From positions 1-5,635 of the forward strand of contig CAYPQM010000264.1 in the NCBI GenBank assembly GCA_964412845.1: a stretch of 5,635 nt of DNA. The letters are read 5' to 3'. A program made the translations under genes and the position numbers. The notes below the pieces were generated by a model that was given only the letters and a program-made list of their open reading frames with translations, ran no database searches and was not told the DNA's origin. Below are positions 1-5,279 of this stretch, piece after piece. How positions within the stretch are numbered: the first letter of the stretch is position 1; every line of letters begins with the position of its first letter. Origin of the DNA: JAWWPY01 sp964412845 (GTDB lineage: Bacteria; Actinomycetota; Actinomycetes; Streptosporangiales; Streptosporangiaceae).

Positions 1-36
1 CCCCGCACTCGCCAAGGTCCACGGGACGCGCCCTAG

Positions 37-1416
37 CTACGTCGGCGTGCAGGTCAGGCCGGACAGCGCGGAGCTGCTGCCGCTGGCCACCATGCCCCAG
101 GTCGTCGAGCCGTGCACGCTGATGGCGCCGTTGTAATTCTCGTTGCTCGCGGTGACCTGGAGGCCGGACTTGGTGATGGCCGCGTTCCAGGAACTCGTGA
201 TGCTCTCCGCGGCATCGGCGAACGAGAAGCCGGTCTTCCACCCGCTGACCGGAGCGGTCCCGCTGTTGGTCACGGTGAACTGGACCTGATAGCCGCCCGA
301 CCATGAGGTGACGACCGACGAGGTGAGGGTGCAGCTGCCGGCTGGCGTCACCGTGCTGGTCGGGCTGGGCGATGGGCTCGGCGTGGGAGTTGATGACGGG
401 CTGGCCGACGCGGTGGGTGACGGGCTGGGCGACGGGCCGCCGCTGCTGGAGGTGTAGGTGATCGACGTATACGGGGCTGAGCACCCGGTGGAGCAGCCCG
501 ATGGCAGGGTGAAGCTGTATATCTCGCCGTTGTTCACGAGATTGCCGGACGCGTCGGTGACCTGGATCTGATACTGCGTGCCCCCGGTCCCGGTGCCGGT
601 GGTCGGCCCGATGATGTAGTCGTCGCCCTGGTCGCTGTCCATGCCGGCGTTCACCCAGGACCCGTTGGCCAGGTACCGCACGCCGTGGATGCCATTGGGC
701 AGGTGTGAGACGGCGATGGCGGGCCAGTACGGTTGCGCGCCCTGGATGGCCCCGATCCTGATGTCCCCGGTGTAGTTCGGCGCGGCGATGAACTGCCAGC
801 TGACCTGGCGGTTGTTCCAGGAATTGGGGTACATGTCGCCGACCGGCTGGCCGCCTAGCTGGAACAGGTTGAGCGAGGCCTGGGCCAGGTCGATGTGGTA
901 GGGATCGTCCTTGCACCAGGCGTTGCCGTCATCGCAGCTGTCGCCGACGATCATGTCCAGTGTCGCCCCGTTGAACTGATCCGGCACCCATGAGCCATTG
1001 CGGCAGAAGGGCTGGTTCGGCGCGCCGTCGTTCGTCCCCGTGCAGTAGTTGCCGATCGTCACCTGCACCCAGCGCCCGCAGTTGAGGCCGTTGTCGAACA
1101 TGCCTATCTCGCTCGCGTTCGCCGCTGATATCGGCCGCGGCAGGTCGCTGTAGACACCCGGCGAGTTCTGCACGTTCAGCGCGAGGAAGTTCTGGCTGTC
1201 CAGGTTCGCCTGCGGCAGGCCGCACCCGCCGTAGGGCTGGCCCAGGCCGGTGAACCAGGTCGCGTTGCCGGTCACCGGGGACGGCGTGCCGGACACGTCG
1301 ATCGCGCTGGCGGGCAACTGCGCCAGCAGCACCGCGACGGCCGAAGCCACTGCGGCGAGGGTGGCCGCCGCAGCGCGGCGGGCCCGGCGGGACCGGGCAA
1401 GGTATCGGTGCAGCAT
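37..1416 (-). CDS. Secreted expansin-like protein with C-terminal CBM2 (cellulose binding)
   Basis: The 459-residue product looks like a bacterial expansin, a non-hydrolytic protein that loosens cellulose-rich walls outside the cell. Residues 1-38 are a signal peptide: an Arg-rich start, an Ala/Val/Leu core and an ASA cleavage motif at 36-38. Residues about 50-185 resemble the double-psi beta-barrel D1, opening with NATWFTG and carrying HIDL at 174-177. Asp176 aligns with the essential Asp82 of Bacillus EXLX1. Residues about 200-322 match EXLX1 D2 well (AAPNYTGDIRI, PYWPAIAV, NGSWVNAGMD); Tyr230-Trp231 align with its cellulose-stacking Trp pair. A Ser/Pro/Thr linker (about 325-358) leads to a CBM2 (about 361-456) with probable disulfide Cys362-Cys456 and Trp372, Trp393 and Trp410. 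Ten cysteines in the mature chain suggest extra disulfides. The start at 1416 is chosen because GGAGG lies 6 nt upstream and the signal peptide begins there. The frame stays open further upstream, but that is a GC-rich artefact. Family call is confident; the exact substrate is inferred. Confidence 0.87.
   Translation of the reverse strand: MLHRYLARSRRARRAAAATLAAVASAVAVLLAQLPASAIDVSGTPSPVTGNATWFTGLGQPYGGCGLPQANLDSQNFLALNVQNSPGVYSDLPRPISAANASEIGMFDNGLNCGRWVQVTIGNYCTGTNDGAPNQPFCRNGSWVPDQFNGATLDMIVGDSCDDGNAWCKDDPYHIDLAQASLNLFQLGGQPVGDMYPNSWNNRQVSWQFIAAPNYTGDIRIGAIQGAQPYWPAIAVSHLPNGIHGVRYLANGSWVNAGMDSDQGDDYIIGPTTGTGTGGTQYQIQVTDASGNLVNNGEIYSFTLPSGCSTGCSAPYTSITYTSSSGGPSPSPSPTASASPSSTPTPSPSPSPTSTVTPAGSCTLTSSVVTSWSGGYQVQFTVTNSGTAPVSGWKTGFSFADAAESITSSWNAAITKSGLQVTASNENYNGAISVHGSTTWGMVASGSSSALSGLTCTPT
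361..437 (-). repeat. Degenerate repeats encoding the Ser/Pro/Thr linker of the expansin
   Basis: The linker DNA contains imperfect short repeats. CGGGCTGGGCGA(T/C)GGGC occurs at 361-377 and 421-437, exactly 60 bp apart with one mismatch, and a diverged partial unit (CGGGCTGGCCGA) lies between them at 397-408. In protein terms this is the PSPSPSP / PTPSPSPSP low-complexity linker between expansin D2 and the CBM2. Such repeats vary in length between strains by slippage or recombination, so this stretch is a likely spot for assembly error or strain polymorphism. Confidence 0.7.
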
Positions 1417-1422
1417 CGTCGG

Positions 1423-1427
1423 CCTCC
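1423..1427 (-). promoter_or_regulatory. Ribosome binding site of the expansin gene
   Basis: On the minus strand GGAGG sits 6 nt before the ATG at 1416-1414. It is a perfect anti-Shine-Dalgarno match at ideal spacing, and it fixes the start at the signal peptide Met rather than at earlier in-frame candidates. Confidence 0.85.
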
Positions 1428-1466
1428 ATGGCAGGGCCCAGTCCTCGCGGCGTGTCCCGCCCAAAG

Positions 1467-1483
1467 TGCCGCCGCGGGCGGCA
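1467..1483. repeat. Perfect 7-bp inverted repeat in the expansin leader
   Basis: TGCCGCC-GCG-GGCGGCA is a perfect inverted repeat with a 3-nt loop. It lies 50 nt upstream of the expansin start codon, so it would form a stable hairpin in the 5' leader if transcription starts beyond it; otherwise it could be an operator. At this GC content one such repeat by chance is quite possible. Confidence 0.45.
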
Positions 1484-1517
1484 GCGCACAAGCGGCCGCC
1501 CGGGGCCGGGAACGAAG

Positions 1518-1544
1518 GCCCAGGTGGCGGCTGATCCACCGGGC
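1518..1544. repeat. Imperfect hairpin in the divergent spacer
   Basis: GCCC-A-GGTGG and CCACC-GGGC can pair as a 9-bp stem with one bulged A and an 8-nt loop (CGGCTGAT). It may be an operator or leader structure for the expansin gene. No trans-acting regulator is encoded nearby to support a specific role. Confidence 0.35.
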
Positions 1545-1570
1545 GTCCGCCATGAAAAATTCGCGGCATT

Positions 1571-1588
1571 GGTGACCGTCTTGTTACC
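1571..1588. promoter_or_regulatory. Possible dyad operator GGTGAC-N6-GTTACC
   Basis: GGTGAC at 1571-1576 and GTTACC at 1583-1588 form a 6-bp dyad with one mismatch and a 6-bp spacer, about 95 bp upstream of the phosphoesterase start. The centre-to-centre geometry (12 bp, about one helical turn) suits a dimeric regulator, and the site is placed to act on either divergent promoter. Only the dyad itself is seen; no regulator is assigned. Confidence 0.25.
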
Positions 1589-1672
1589 CCAGCATGATCG
1601 CTATCGGACGAACCCTCTCGTAATGTGCCGGTATGCCCTGCATGCCAGGATTCCCCATTGGCGCACATTCCT

Positions 1673-1677
1673 GGAGG
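1673..1677 (+). promoter_or_regulatory. Ribosome binding site of the phosphoesterase gene
   Basis: GGAGG lies 5 nt before the ATG at 1683. It selects this start over earlier in-frame start codons reaching back to 1428. The selected start also gives a proper signal peptide at the N-terminus. Confidence 0.85.
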
Positions 1678-1682
1678 TAGCG

Positions 1683-2798
1683 ATGTTCCTGCGAACAACC
1701 CGGGCCAGGCTGGTCGCCGCCGGAACGGCCGCCGGTGTCGCGGCCGCGCTCTTCACGGGGGTGACCGCAGCGAGCGGCGCCGCCGCCGCCGGCCATAACC
1801 CCGGCGGCGCCGTGCAGCTTGACCGGGCTTTCGTGATCGTGCTGGAGAACCATTCCCGGCACAGCGTGATCGGTGACCCCAACGCGCCCTACATCACCTC
1901 GCTGGCGCACCAGTACGCCGAGGCCACGAACTACTACGGGGTGACCCACCCGAGCGAGCCGAACTACGTCGCCATGATCAGCGGGTCGAACTGGTGGACC
2001 AACACCGATAATCCGGCCAACCGGTTCGACCACACCAACCTCGTCGACCTGCTCGATGCGCAGCACATCTCCTGGGGCGCCTACCTGCAGGCCATGCCGG
2101 CCTCAGATCCGCTCACCGACTTCTGGCCATCGAGCGCCAACCCGCTTTACGCCTCCAAGCACAACCCGTTCGCGCTCTTCACCGACATCCGGGGCAACCC
2201 GGCCCGGGTGGCGCGCATCAAGCCATACACCGACCTCGCCGCGGACCTGGCCAGCCCGCGTGCGCCCCGTTTCGTCTACATCGTCCCGGACCAATGCAAT
2301 GACATGCACGGTGGTGTCTACACCGCCGTCTCCGGCTACCCGGAGACCCCGTGCCCCTACAACGACACCAATGACGATCCTGCCGATGTCGTGCTGAAGC
2401 AGAATGCCGACGCGTTCGTGAAAACCGCGGTGACCACCATCATGGGCAGTAAGGCGTGGACGCCGCACAGTGCGATCTTCATCGTCGCCGACGAGGGTGA
2501 CTACACCGGCAACACGGTCAACGGCGGCTGGGACTCCCCGGCGGGCTGCTGCGACTCGCCCGTGCTGCCCGCGGGCGACCCGGACATCAGCGCCACCTGG
2601 CCTGGCGGCCTGTATGGCGGCGGGCTGGTGCCAGCGGTGATCATCGACCCGAGCGGCCCGCACCATTACCTGAGTGACACCCCGTACAACCACTACTCGC
2701 TGCTGCGCACCGTCGAGGACGACTGGCGCCTCAGCGAACTCGGCTTTACCAGTGACCACGCGCAAGTCGGCACGATGAACGAGTTCCTCAGCCGCTGA
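1683..2798 (+). CDS. Secreted phosphoesterase, PF04185 type (acid phosphatase / phospholipase C-like)
   Basis: The 371-residue product belongs to the alkaline-phosphatase-fold phosphoesterase family that includes AcpA-type acid phosphatases and phospholipases C. It should hydrolyse phosphate esters outside the cell. Residues 1 to about 36 form an Ala-rich signal peptide (TRARLVAAG start, AAAA near the cut). Family motifs run in order: VIVLENHS at 51-58, THPSEPNY at 88-95, PDQCNDMHGG at 202-211, IVADEGDY at 267-274, VPAVIIDP at 316-323 and HYSLLRTVEDDW at 337-348. By analogy with AcpA, Glu55-Asn56 and Asp270-Glu271 are the metal ligands; Ser91 is a plausible nucleophile but this is inferred. 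Cysteines 205, 224, 289 and 290 suit an exported, disulfide-bonded enzyme. Length is close to the small, single-domain members of the family, without the C-terminal domains of haemolytic phospholipases C. The substrate (phosphomonoester, phospholipid or another phosphoester) cannot be read from sequence. It is transcribed divergently from the expansin gene. Confidence 0.85.
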   Translation: MFLRTTRARLVAAGTAAGVAAALFTGVTAASGAAAAGHNPGGAVQLDRAFVIVLENHSRHSVIGDPNAPYITSLAHQYAEATNYYGVTHPSEPNYVAMISGSNWWTNTDNPANRFDHTNLVDLLDAQHISWGAYLQAMPASDPLTDFWPSSANPLYASKHNPFALFTDIRGNPARVARIKPYTDLAADLASPRAPRFVYIVPDQCNDMHGGVYTAVSGYPETPCPYNDTNDDPADVVLKQNADAFVKTAVTTIMGSKAWTPHSAIFIVADEGDYTGNTVNGGWDSPAGCCDSPVLPAGDPDISATWPGGLYGGGLVPAVIIDPSGPHHYLSDTPYNHYSLLRTVEDDWRLSELGFTSDHAQVGTMNEFLSR

Positions 2799-2863
2799 GA
2801 ACCAGGCGGCCCTCGATTTGCCGGGCAGATCCTGGATTACCTAACTAGTAACGCCTGTCACCG

Positions 2864-2910
2864 CTGGTAGTATTTCGGCAGTTCTTGCTCCGGGGGAGCA
2901 GAACTACCAG
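2864..2910 (+). repeat. Two-tier inverted repeat in the spacer before the PP2C gene
   Basis: CTGGTAGT at 2864-2871 pairs perfectly with ACTACCAG at 2903-2910. Inside it GTTCT-T-GCTCC (2881-2891) pairs with GGAGC-AGAAC (2895-2904), leaving one bulged T and a GGG loop. The two helices overlap by two bases (2903-2904), so they can stack with a slight adjustment. It starts 65 nt after the phosphoesterase stop and could serve as part of its terminator or as a leader structure of the downstream gene. Confidence 0.6.
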
Positions 2911-2934
2911 CCCGGCTCTGGGGAGCAGGGTTTT
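2911..2934 (+). terminator. Hairpin plus TTTT, probable intrinsic terminator
   Basis: CCC-G-GCTC (2911-2918) pairs with GAGC-A-GGG (2923-2930) around a TGGG loop, with a single G/A mismatch. TTTT follows at once (2931-2934). This is the form of an intrinsic terminator for the phosphoesterase transcript, although it lies 112 nt after that stop codon and ends only 36 nt before the PP2C start. It could instead attenuate transcription of the PP2C gene, because its right arm repeats a sequence from the preceding hairpin. Confidence 0.5.
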
Positions 2935-2970
2935 CGGGGCACTGACGGGGATGAGCGGCGGCCAGGACTG

Positions 2971-4101
2971 GTGCCGCTCCACGACCAGCGGTCGACGACG
3001 GGGGTGGAACCGGTTACCCGGTCCAGGGCGCAGCTCGTGCTGAACGCGCTGCCGTTCCTGATCATGGGAGCGGCGGCCATCGCCGCTGCCGTGACGGGCC
3101 CTGGCTCCGGCCTGCTGCCGCTGTTGTCGCTGGGCCCGGCGTTCGCCGCGGTGTCCAGCGGGCTGCGTAAGACCACCGTGGTCGGCATCGTCGCGCTGGG
3201 GCTGTGCGTGCTGATCGCTTTGGACCAGCGGATCAGCGGCCTGGGCCAGGATTCCTTTGACATCGCGACCGTGGCCGGCGTGACCGCGGCCGCCGTGCTC
3301 GCCAGCAGCGTGCGCCAGCGGCGTGAGCGGGAACTGGCGGAGATACAGGCCATCGCCGAGGTGGCCCAGCAAGTGCTGCTCGGGCCGGTGCCGCACGAAG
3401 TGGGATCGGTCCAGCTGGCGGTGCGCTACATGTCAGCCGCGTCGCGGGCGCGGATCGGCGGGGATCTCTACGAAGTCGTGGCCGGGCTGGGCGGCCTCCG
3501 GCTCATTATCGGCGACGTCCAGGGAAAGGGCCTGGCCGCGGTCAAGACCGCGGCCACCGTCCTCGGCACCTTTCGTGAGGTGGCCTACGACGCGGCGGAC
3601 CTGGGCACGATCGCCGACCGCATCGAGATAAGCCTGCGCCGCCAGCTCACTGACGAGCAGTTCGTGACCGCGATCCTGGCCCAGGTCTGCACCAGCGGGT
3701 CACAGATCGAACTGCTGAATTGCGGGCATCCCCCGCCGTTGCTGGCTGACGGCTGTGGCTCGGCGGCCCGGTTCGTCGAGTCGGCCGGCCGCAACCTGCC
3801 CCTTGGCCTCGCCCACCTCGTGAATGAGCGGCGCCACCAGACCACCGTCCCCTTCGGGCCCGGCGACCAGATGCTGTTCTACACCGACGGCCTGAGTGAG
3901 GCCCGGGACAAGTCAGGCAGCTTCTTCACGCTGGCCCTGGGCGGCTCCGACGGCGATGACACCGATCCCGGCGGCGTGCTGGACCGGCTGAGCAGCGACG
4001 TCATCCGGCATGTCGGTCATGCGCTGGCCGACGACGCCGCCATGCTGCTGGTCCGCCACGACGGCCGCCGGCCGGCGGCGGTACCCGTGCCGGTGATCTA
4101 G
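2971..4101 (+). CDS. Membrane-anchored PP2C/SpoIIE-type protein serine phosphatase
   Basis: The 376-residue product is an RsbU/SpoIIE-like, metal-dependent Ser/Thr phosphatase. Residues about 22-42, 47-62, 68-85 and 97-113 are four hydrophobic, probably membrane-spanning segments. A charged helical linker follows (RQRRERELAEIQAIAEVAQQ, 115-134), then the catalytic domain from about 135 to 364. Its metal-binding motifs are intact: GGDLYE (Asp165), GDVQGKG (Asp182), FYTDGLSEA (Asp306) and ADDAAMLLVRH (Asp354, Asp355). In this family the usual substrate is a phosphorylated STAS anti-anti-sigma factor, whose dephosphorylation frees a sigma factor; no such partner is in the window. The GTG start at 2971 is the earliest start codon after the in-frame TAA at 2842-2844. 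Its only Shine-Dalgarno-like sequence, AGGA, is 3 nt away, so GTG at 3004 remains possible; either gives all four helices. The last 4 bp overlap the convergent gene. Confidence 0.87.
   Translation: MPLHDQRSTTGVEPVTRSRAQLVLNALPFLIMGAAAIAAAVTGPGSGLLPLLSLGPAFAAVSSGLRKTTVVGIVALGLCVLIALDQRISGLGQDSFDIATVAGVTAAAVLASSVRQRRERELAEIQAIAEVAQQVLLGPVPHEVGSVQLAVRYMSAASRARIGGDLYEVVAGLGGLRLIIGDVQGKGLAAVKTAATVLGTFREVAYDAADLGTIADRIEISLRRQLTDEQFVTAILAQVCTSGSQIELLNCGHPPPLLADGCGSAARFVESAGRNLPLGLAHLVNERRHQTTVPFGPGDQMLFYTDGLSEARDKSGSFFTLALGGSDGDDTDPGGVLDRLSSDVIRHVGHALADDAAMLLVRHDGRRPAAVPVPVI
4064..4079. repeat. 16-bp perfect palindrome near the convergent gene ends
   Basis: GCCGCCGGCCGGCGGC is self-complementary over all 16 bases. 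It lies inside the 3' end of the PP2C gene, 22 bp before its stop codon, and just beyond the stop of the opposing gene. It could form a hairpin in either transcript and so act as a U-less bidirectional terminator, which would suit the lack of any spacer between the two genes. It encodes low-complexity Arg/Pro/Ala residues, so chance composition is an alternative. Confidence 0.4.
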
Positions 4102-5279
4102 CCGGGGCCGCTGCGGGCGATCCATACTGACATGTGCGCCGGCTCAAGAACCTGGCTGACGACACCGGCCAGGTCGGCGCGGACCATGTCCAGGTCCACC
4201 GCGTCCTTGAGCCGCCCGGCGAACGCCGCCACGGTCACCTCGGCGTCGTACCGGGCCCGGTTGAACCGCCGGTCCACCACCCGCTGCACCCTGCGCCGCA
4301 CGGGTGCGAACAACGCCACCGCCGCCAGCGTCGAGCCCGCCACCGCCACCTGCGAGTGCACCGACAGCACCCGCGTGGCCAGCAGCACCAGGCCCGCGTA
4401 CACGCCCACCAGCAGCCCGGTCACGATCGCGTACGCCAGCGTCCGGGAGATCAGCCGGTCGATCTCGTACAGCCGGTACTTCAAGATCCCCACGCCCATG
4501 CTGACCGGCAGCGCGGCATAGCCGAACCAGGCGATGCCCACCTGGGTCGACAGGAACGCGCTGGCCAGCGCGATGGCGGCCCCGCTCATCAGCCACTTCA
4601 GCTGCTGCCGCCGCTCACCAGATGACCGCCGCCAGCTCAGCACCTGGCGGCCGACGAAGCACAGCCACAGCACCGCGGCCAGCAGCAGGGCCGCGTTCTG
4701 GACGGCCCCGTACCAGCCGCTCGGATTGTCGGTGGCGACCAGGCCACCGTCGGCATCAACGCGGACCGGGTGCCCCATCAACGCACCGGCCGTCGCGACG
4801 CCCAGCGCGGCAACGGCGAATGCGTAAATCGCGACATAGGCCCACAGGATCCGCCGCCACCACGCGGAGGGCAGCCGGCCGTCCGGGAAGAGCAGGATCA
4901 CCAGGCCCAGCAGGAGAATACCGGGACCCCAGAGCTGGGCCAGCACCAGTCCGGCCTGGCCAAAGGGCAGGTGGTGCCCGAGGCGGTAGTCGAGCAGCGC
5001 GTACAGCCCGCCGTCGGTGCCGAGCAGCAGGCACGCGGTGATGACGAGCAACAGCCAGCCAACCGGGTTGCGCGGCTGGCGGCGGGCCACGAGCCACCCG
5101 ACTGCTCCCGCAGGCAGGCCGATGACCAGCGGCGTCACCACGTCGGTGCGCTCGTGGCTGAGCAGGAACAGCGGCAGCAGGGCCGCGGCTGACAGTACTA
5201 TCAGGGCGCCCGCCGCAGCCGCCCAGGTCCGCGACGACGGCACCCGGAACCGGGCCGCTCTTCCGCCAGGACTCATCAT
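4098..5279 (-). CDS. Polytopic membrane protein, histidine-kinase-like sensor module without kinase domain
   Basis: The 393-residue product has roughly eight to ten hydrophobic segments over residues 18-324, then a basic region and a soluble tail. It shows landmarks I associate with the membrane part of certain actinobacterial sensor kinases: RRQPRNPVGWLLL (67-79), LFPDGRLPSAWWR (130-142), SGERRQQLKWL (220-230), LKYRLYEIDRLISRTLAYA (266-284) and VQRVVDRRFNRARYDA (331-346). The tail ends at AHMSVWI, about where linker and HisKA/HATPase domains would begin in full kinases. No phospho-acceptor His box or ATPase motifs are present, so it is not a kinase alone; function is unknown. The ATG at 5279-5277 is preferred because AGGGGG lies 5 nt upstream and it overlaps the upstream TGA as ATGA. 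The ATG at 5297 has no ribosome binding site. It is the second gene of a coupled pair of paralogues and converges on the PP2C gene. Confidence 0.8.
   Translation of the reverse strand: MMSPGGRAARFRVPSSRTWAAAAGALIVLSAAALLPLFLLSHERTDVVTPLVIGLPAGAVGWLVARRQPRNPVGWLLLVITACLLLGTDGGLYALLDYRLGHHLPFGQAGLVLAQLWGPGILLLGLVILLFPDGRLPSAWWRRILWAYVAIYAFAVAALGVATAGALMGHPVRVDADGGLVATDNPSGWYGAVQNAALLLAAVLWLCFVGRQVLSWRRSSGERRQQLKWLMSGAAIALASAFLSTQVGIAWFGYAALPVSMGVGILKYRLYEIDRLISRTLAYAIVTGLLVGVYAGLVLLATRVLSVHSQVAVAGSTLAAVALFAPVRRRVQRVVDRRFNRARYDAEVTVAAFAGRLKDAVDLDMVRADLAGVVSQVLEPAHMSVWIARSGPG
4123..4463 (-). repeat. Tandem-duplicated gene segment, downstream copy
   Basis: This stretch aligns with 5295-5635 at a constant offset of 1172 bp with no insertion or deletion. 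It includes a 43-bp block (4249-4291 and 5421-5463) that is identical. By hand count 90 of 115 encoded residues match between the two copies. Similarity presumably continues beyond the right edge. Confidence 0.85.

Larger units (their letters stand above)
1417..1682. promoter_or_regulatory. Divergent intergenic region between expansin and phosphoesterase genes
   Basis: This 266-bp spacer must hold the promoters of both divergent genes. It contains three inverted repeats, listed separately. No clear sigma-70 promoter stands out. On the plus strand TAATGT at 1621-1626 could be a -10 for the phosphoesterase gene, but the hexamer 17 bp upstream (TCGCTA) is a poor -35. The part nearest 1551-1640 is the least GC-rich, as expected of a promoter zone. 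Both frames remain open through much of the spacer, but they lack ribosome binding sites and family similarity there. Confidence 0.55.

Noticed and set aside
1..36. Feature at the left edge beyond the expansin stop
   Set aside because: The 36 bases are too few to show a terminator or a neighbouring gene, and nothing is recognisable in them.
1572..1593. PhoP box (PHO direct repeats) upstream of the phosphoesterase gene
   Set aside because: GTTACCCCAGC at 1583-1593 matches only 8 of 11 positions of the Streptomyces consensus, and the preceding 11-mer does not match, so the tandem repeat needed is missing.
1428..1682. N-terminal extension of the phosphoesterase gene from ATG at 1428
   Set aside because: It would overlap the expansin ribosome binding site and place about 85 residues before a clean signal peptide; GGAGG at 1673-1677 supports 1683.
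1417..1682. CebR-type operator (TGGGAGCGCTCCCA) for cellulose control of the expansin gene
   Set aside because: No copy or near copy was seen in the spacer.
1417..1698. N-terminal extension of the expansin gene up to 1698 on the minus strand
   Set aside because: The frame is open but the extension is low-complexity, crosses the divergent promoter region and the start of the next gene, and precedes a perfect ribosome binding site and signal peptide at 1416.
2818..2873. Sigma-70 promoter for the PP2C gene (TTGCCG at 2818-2823 with TAACTA at 2842-2847, or TAGTAT at 2868-2873)
   Set aside because: The first has a reasonable -35 but a weak -10; the second has a fair -10 with no -35 at the right distance. 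Neither is good enough to list.
2845..3396. Open frames of 149 and 183 residues antisense to the PP2C start
   Set aside because: They are Arg/His/Gln-rich shadow translations of the opposite strand with no family motifs; the plus-strand protein has recognised domains throughout.
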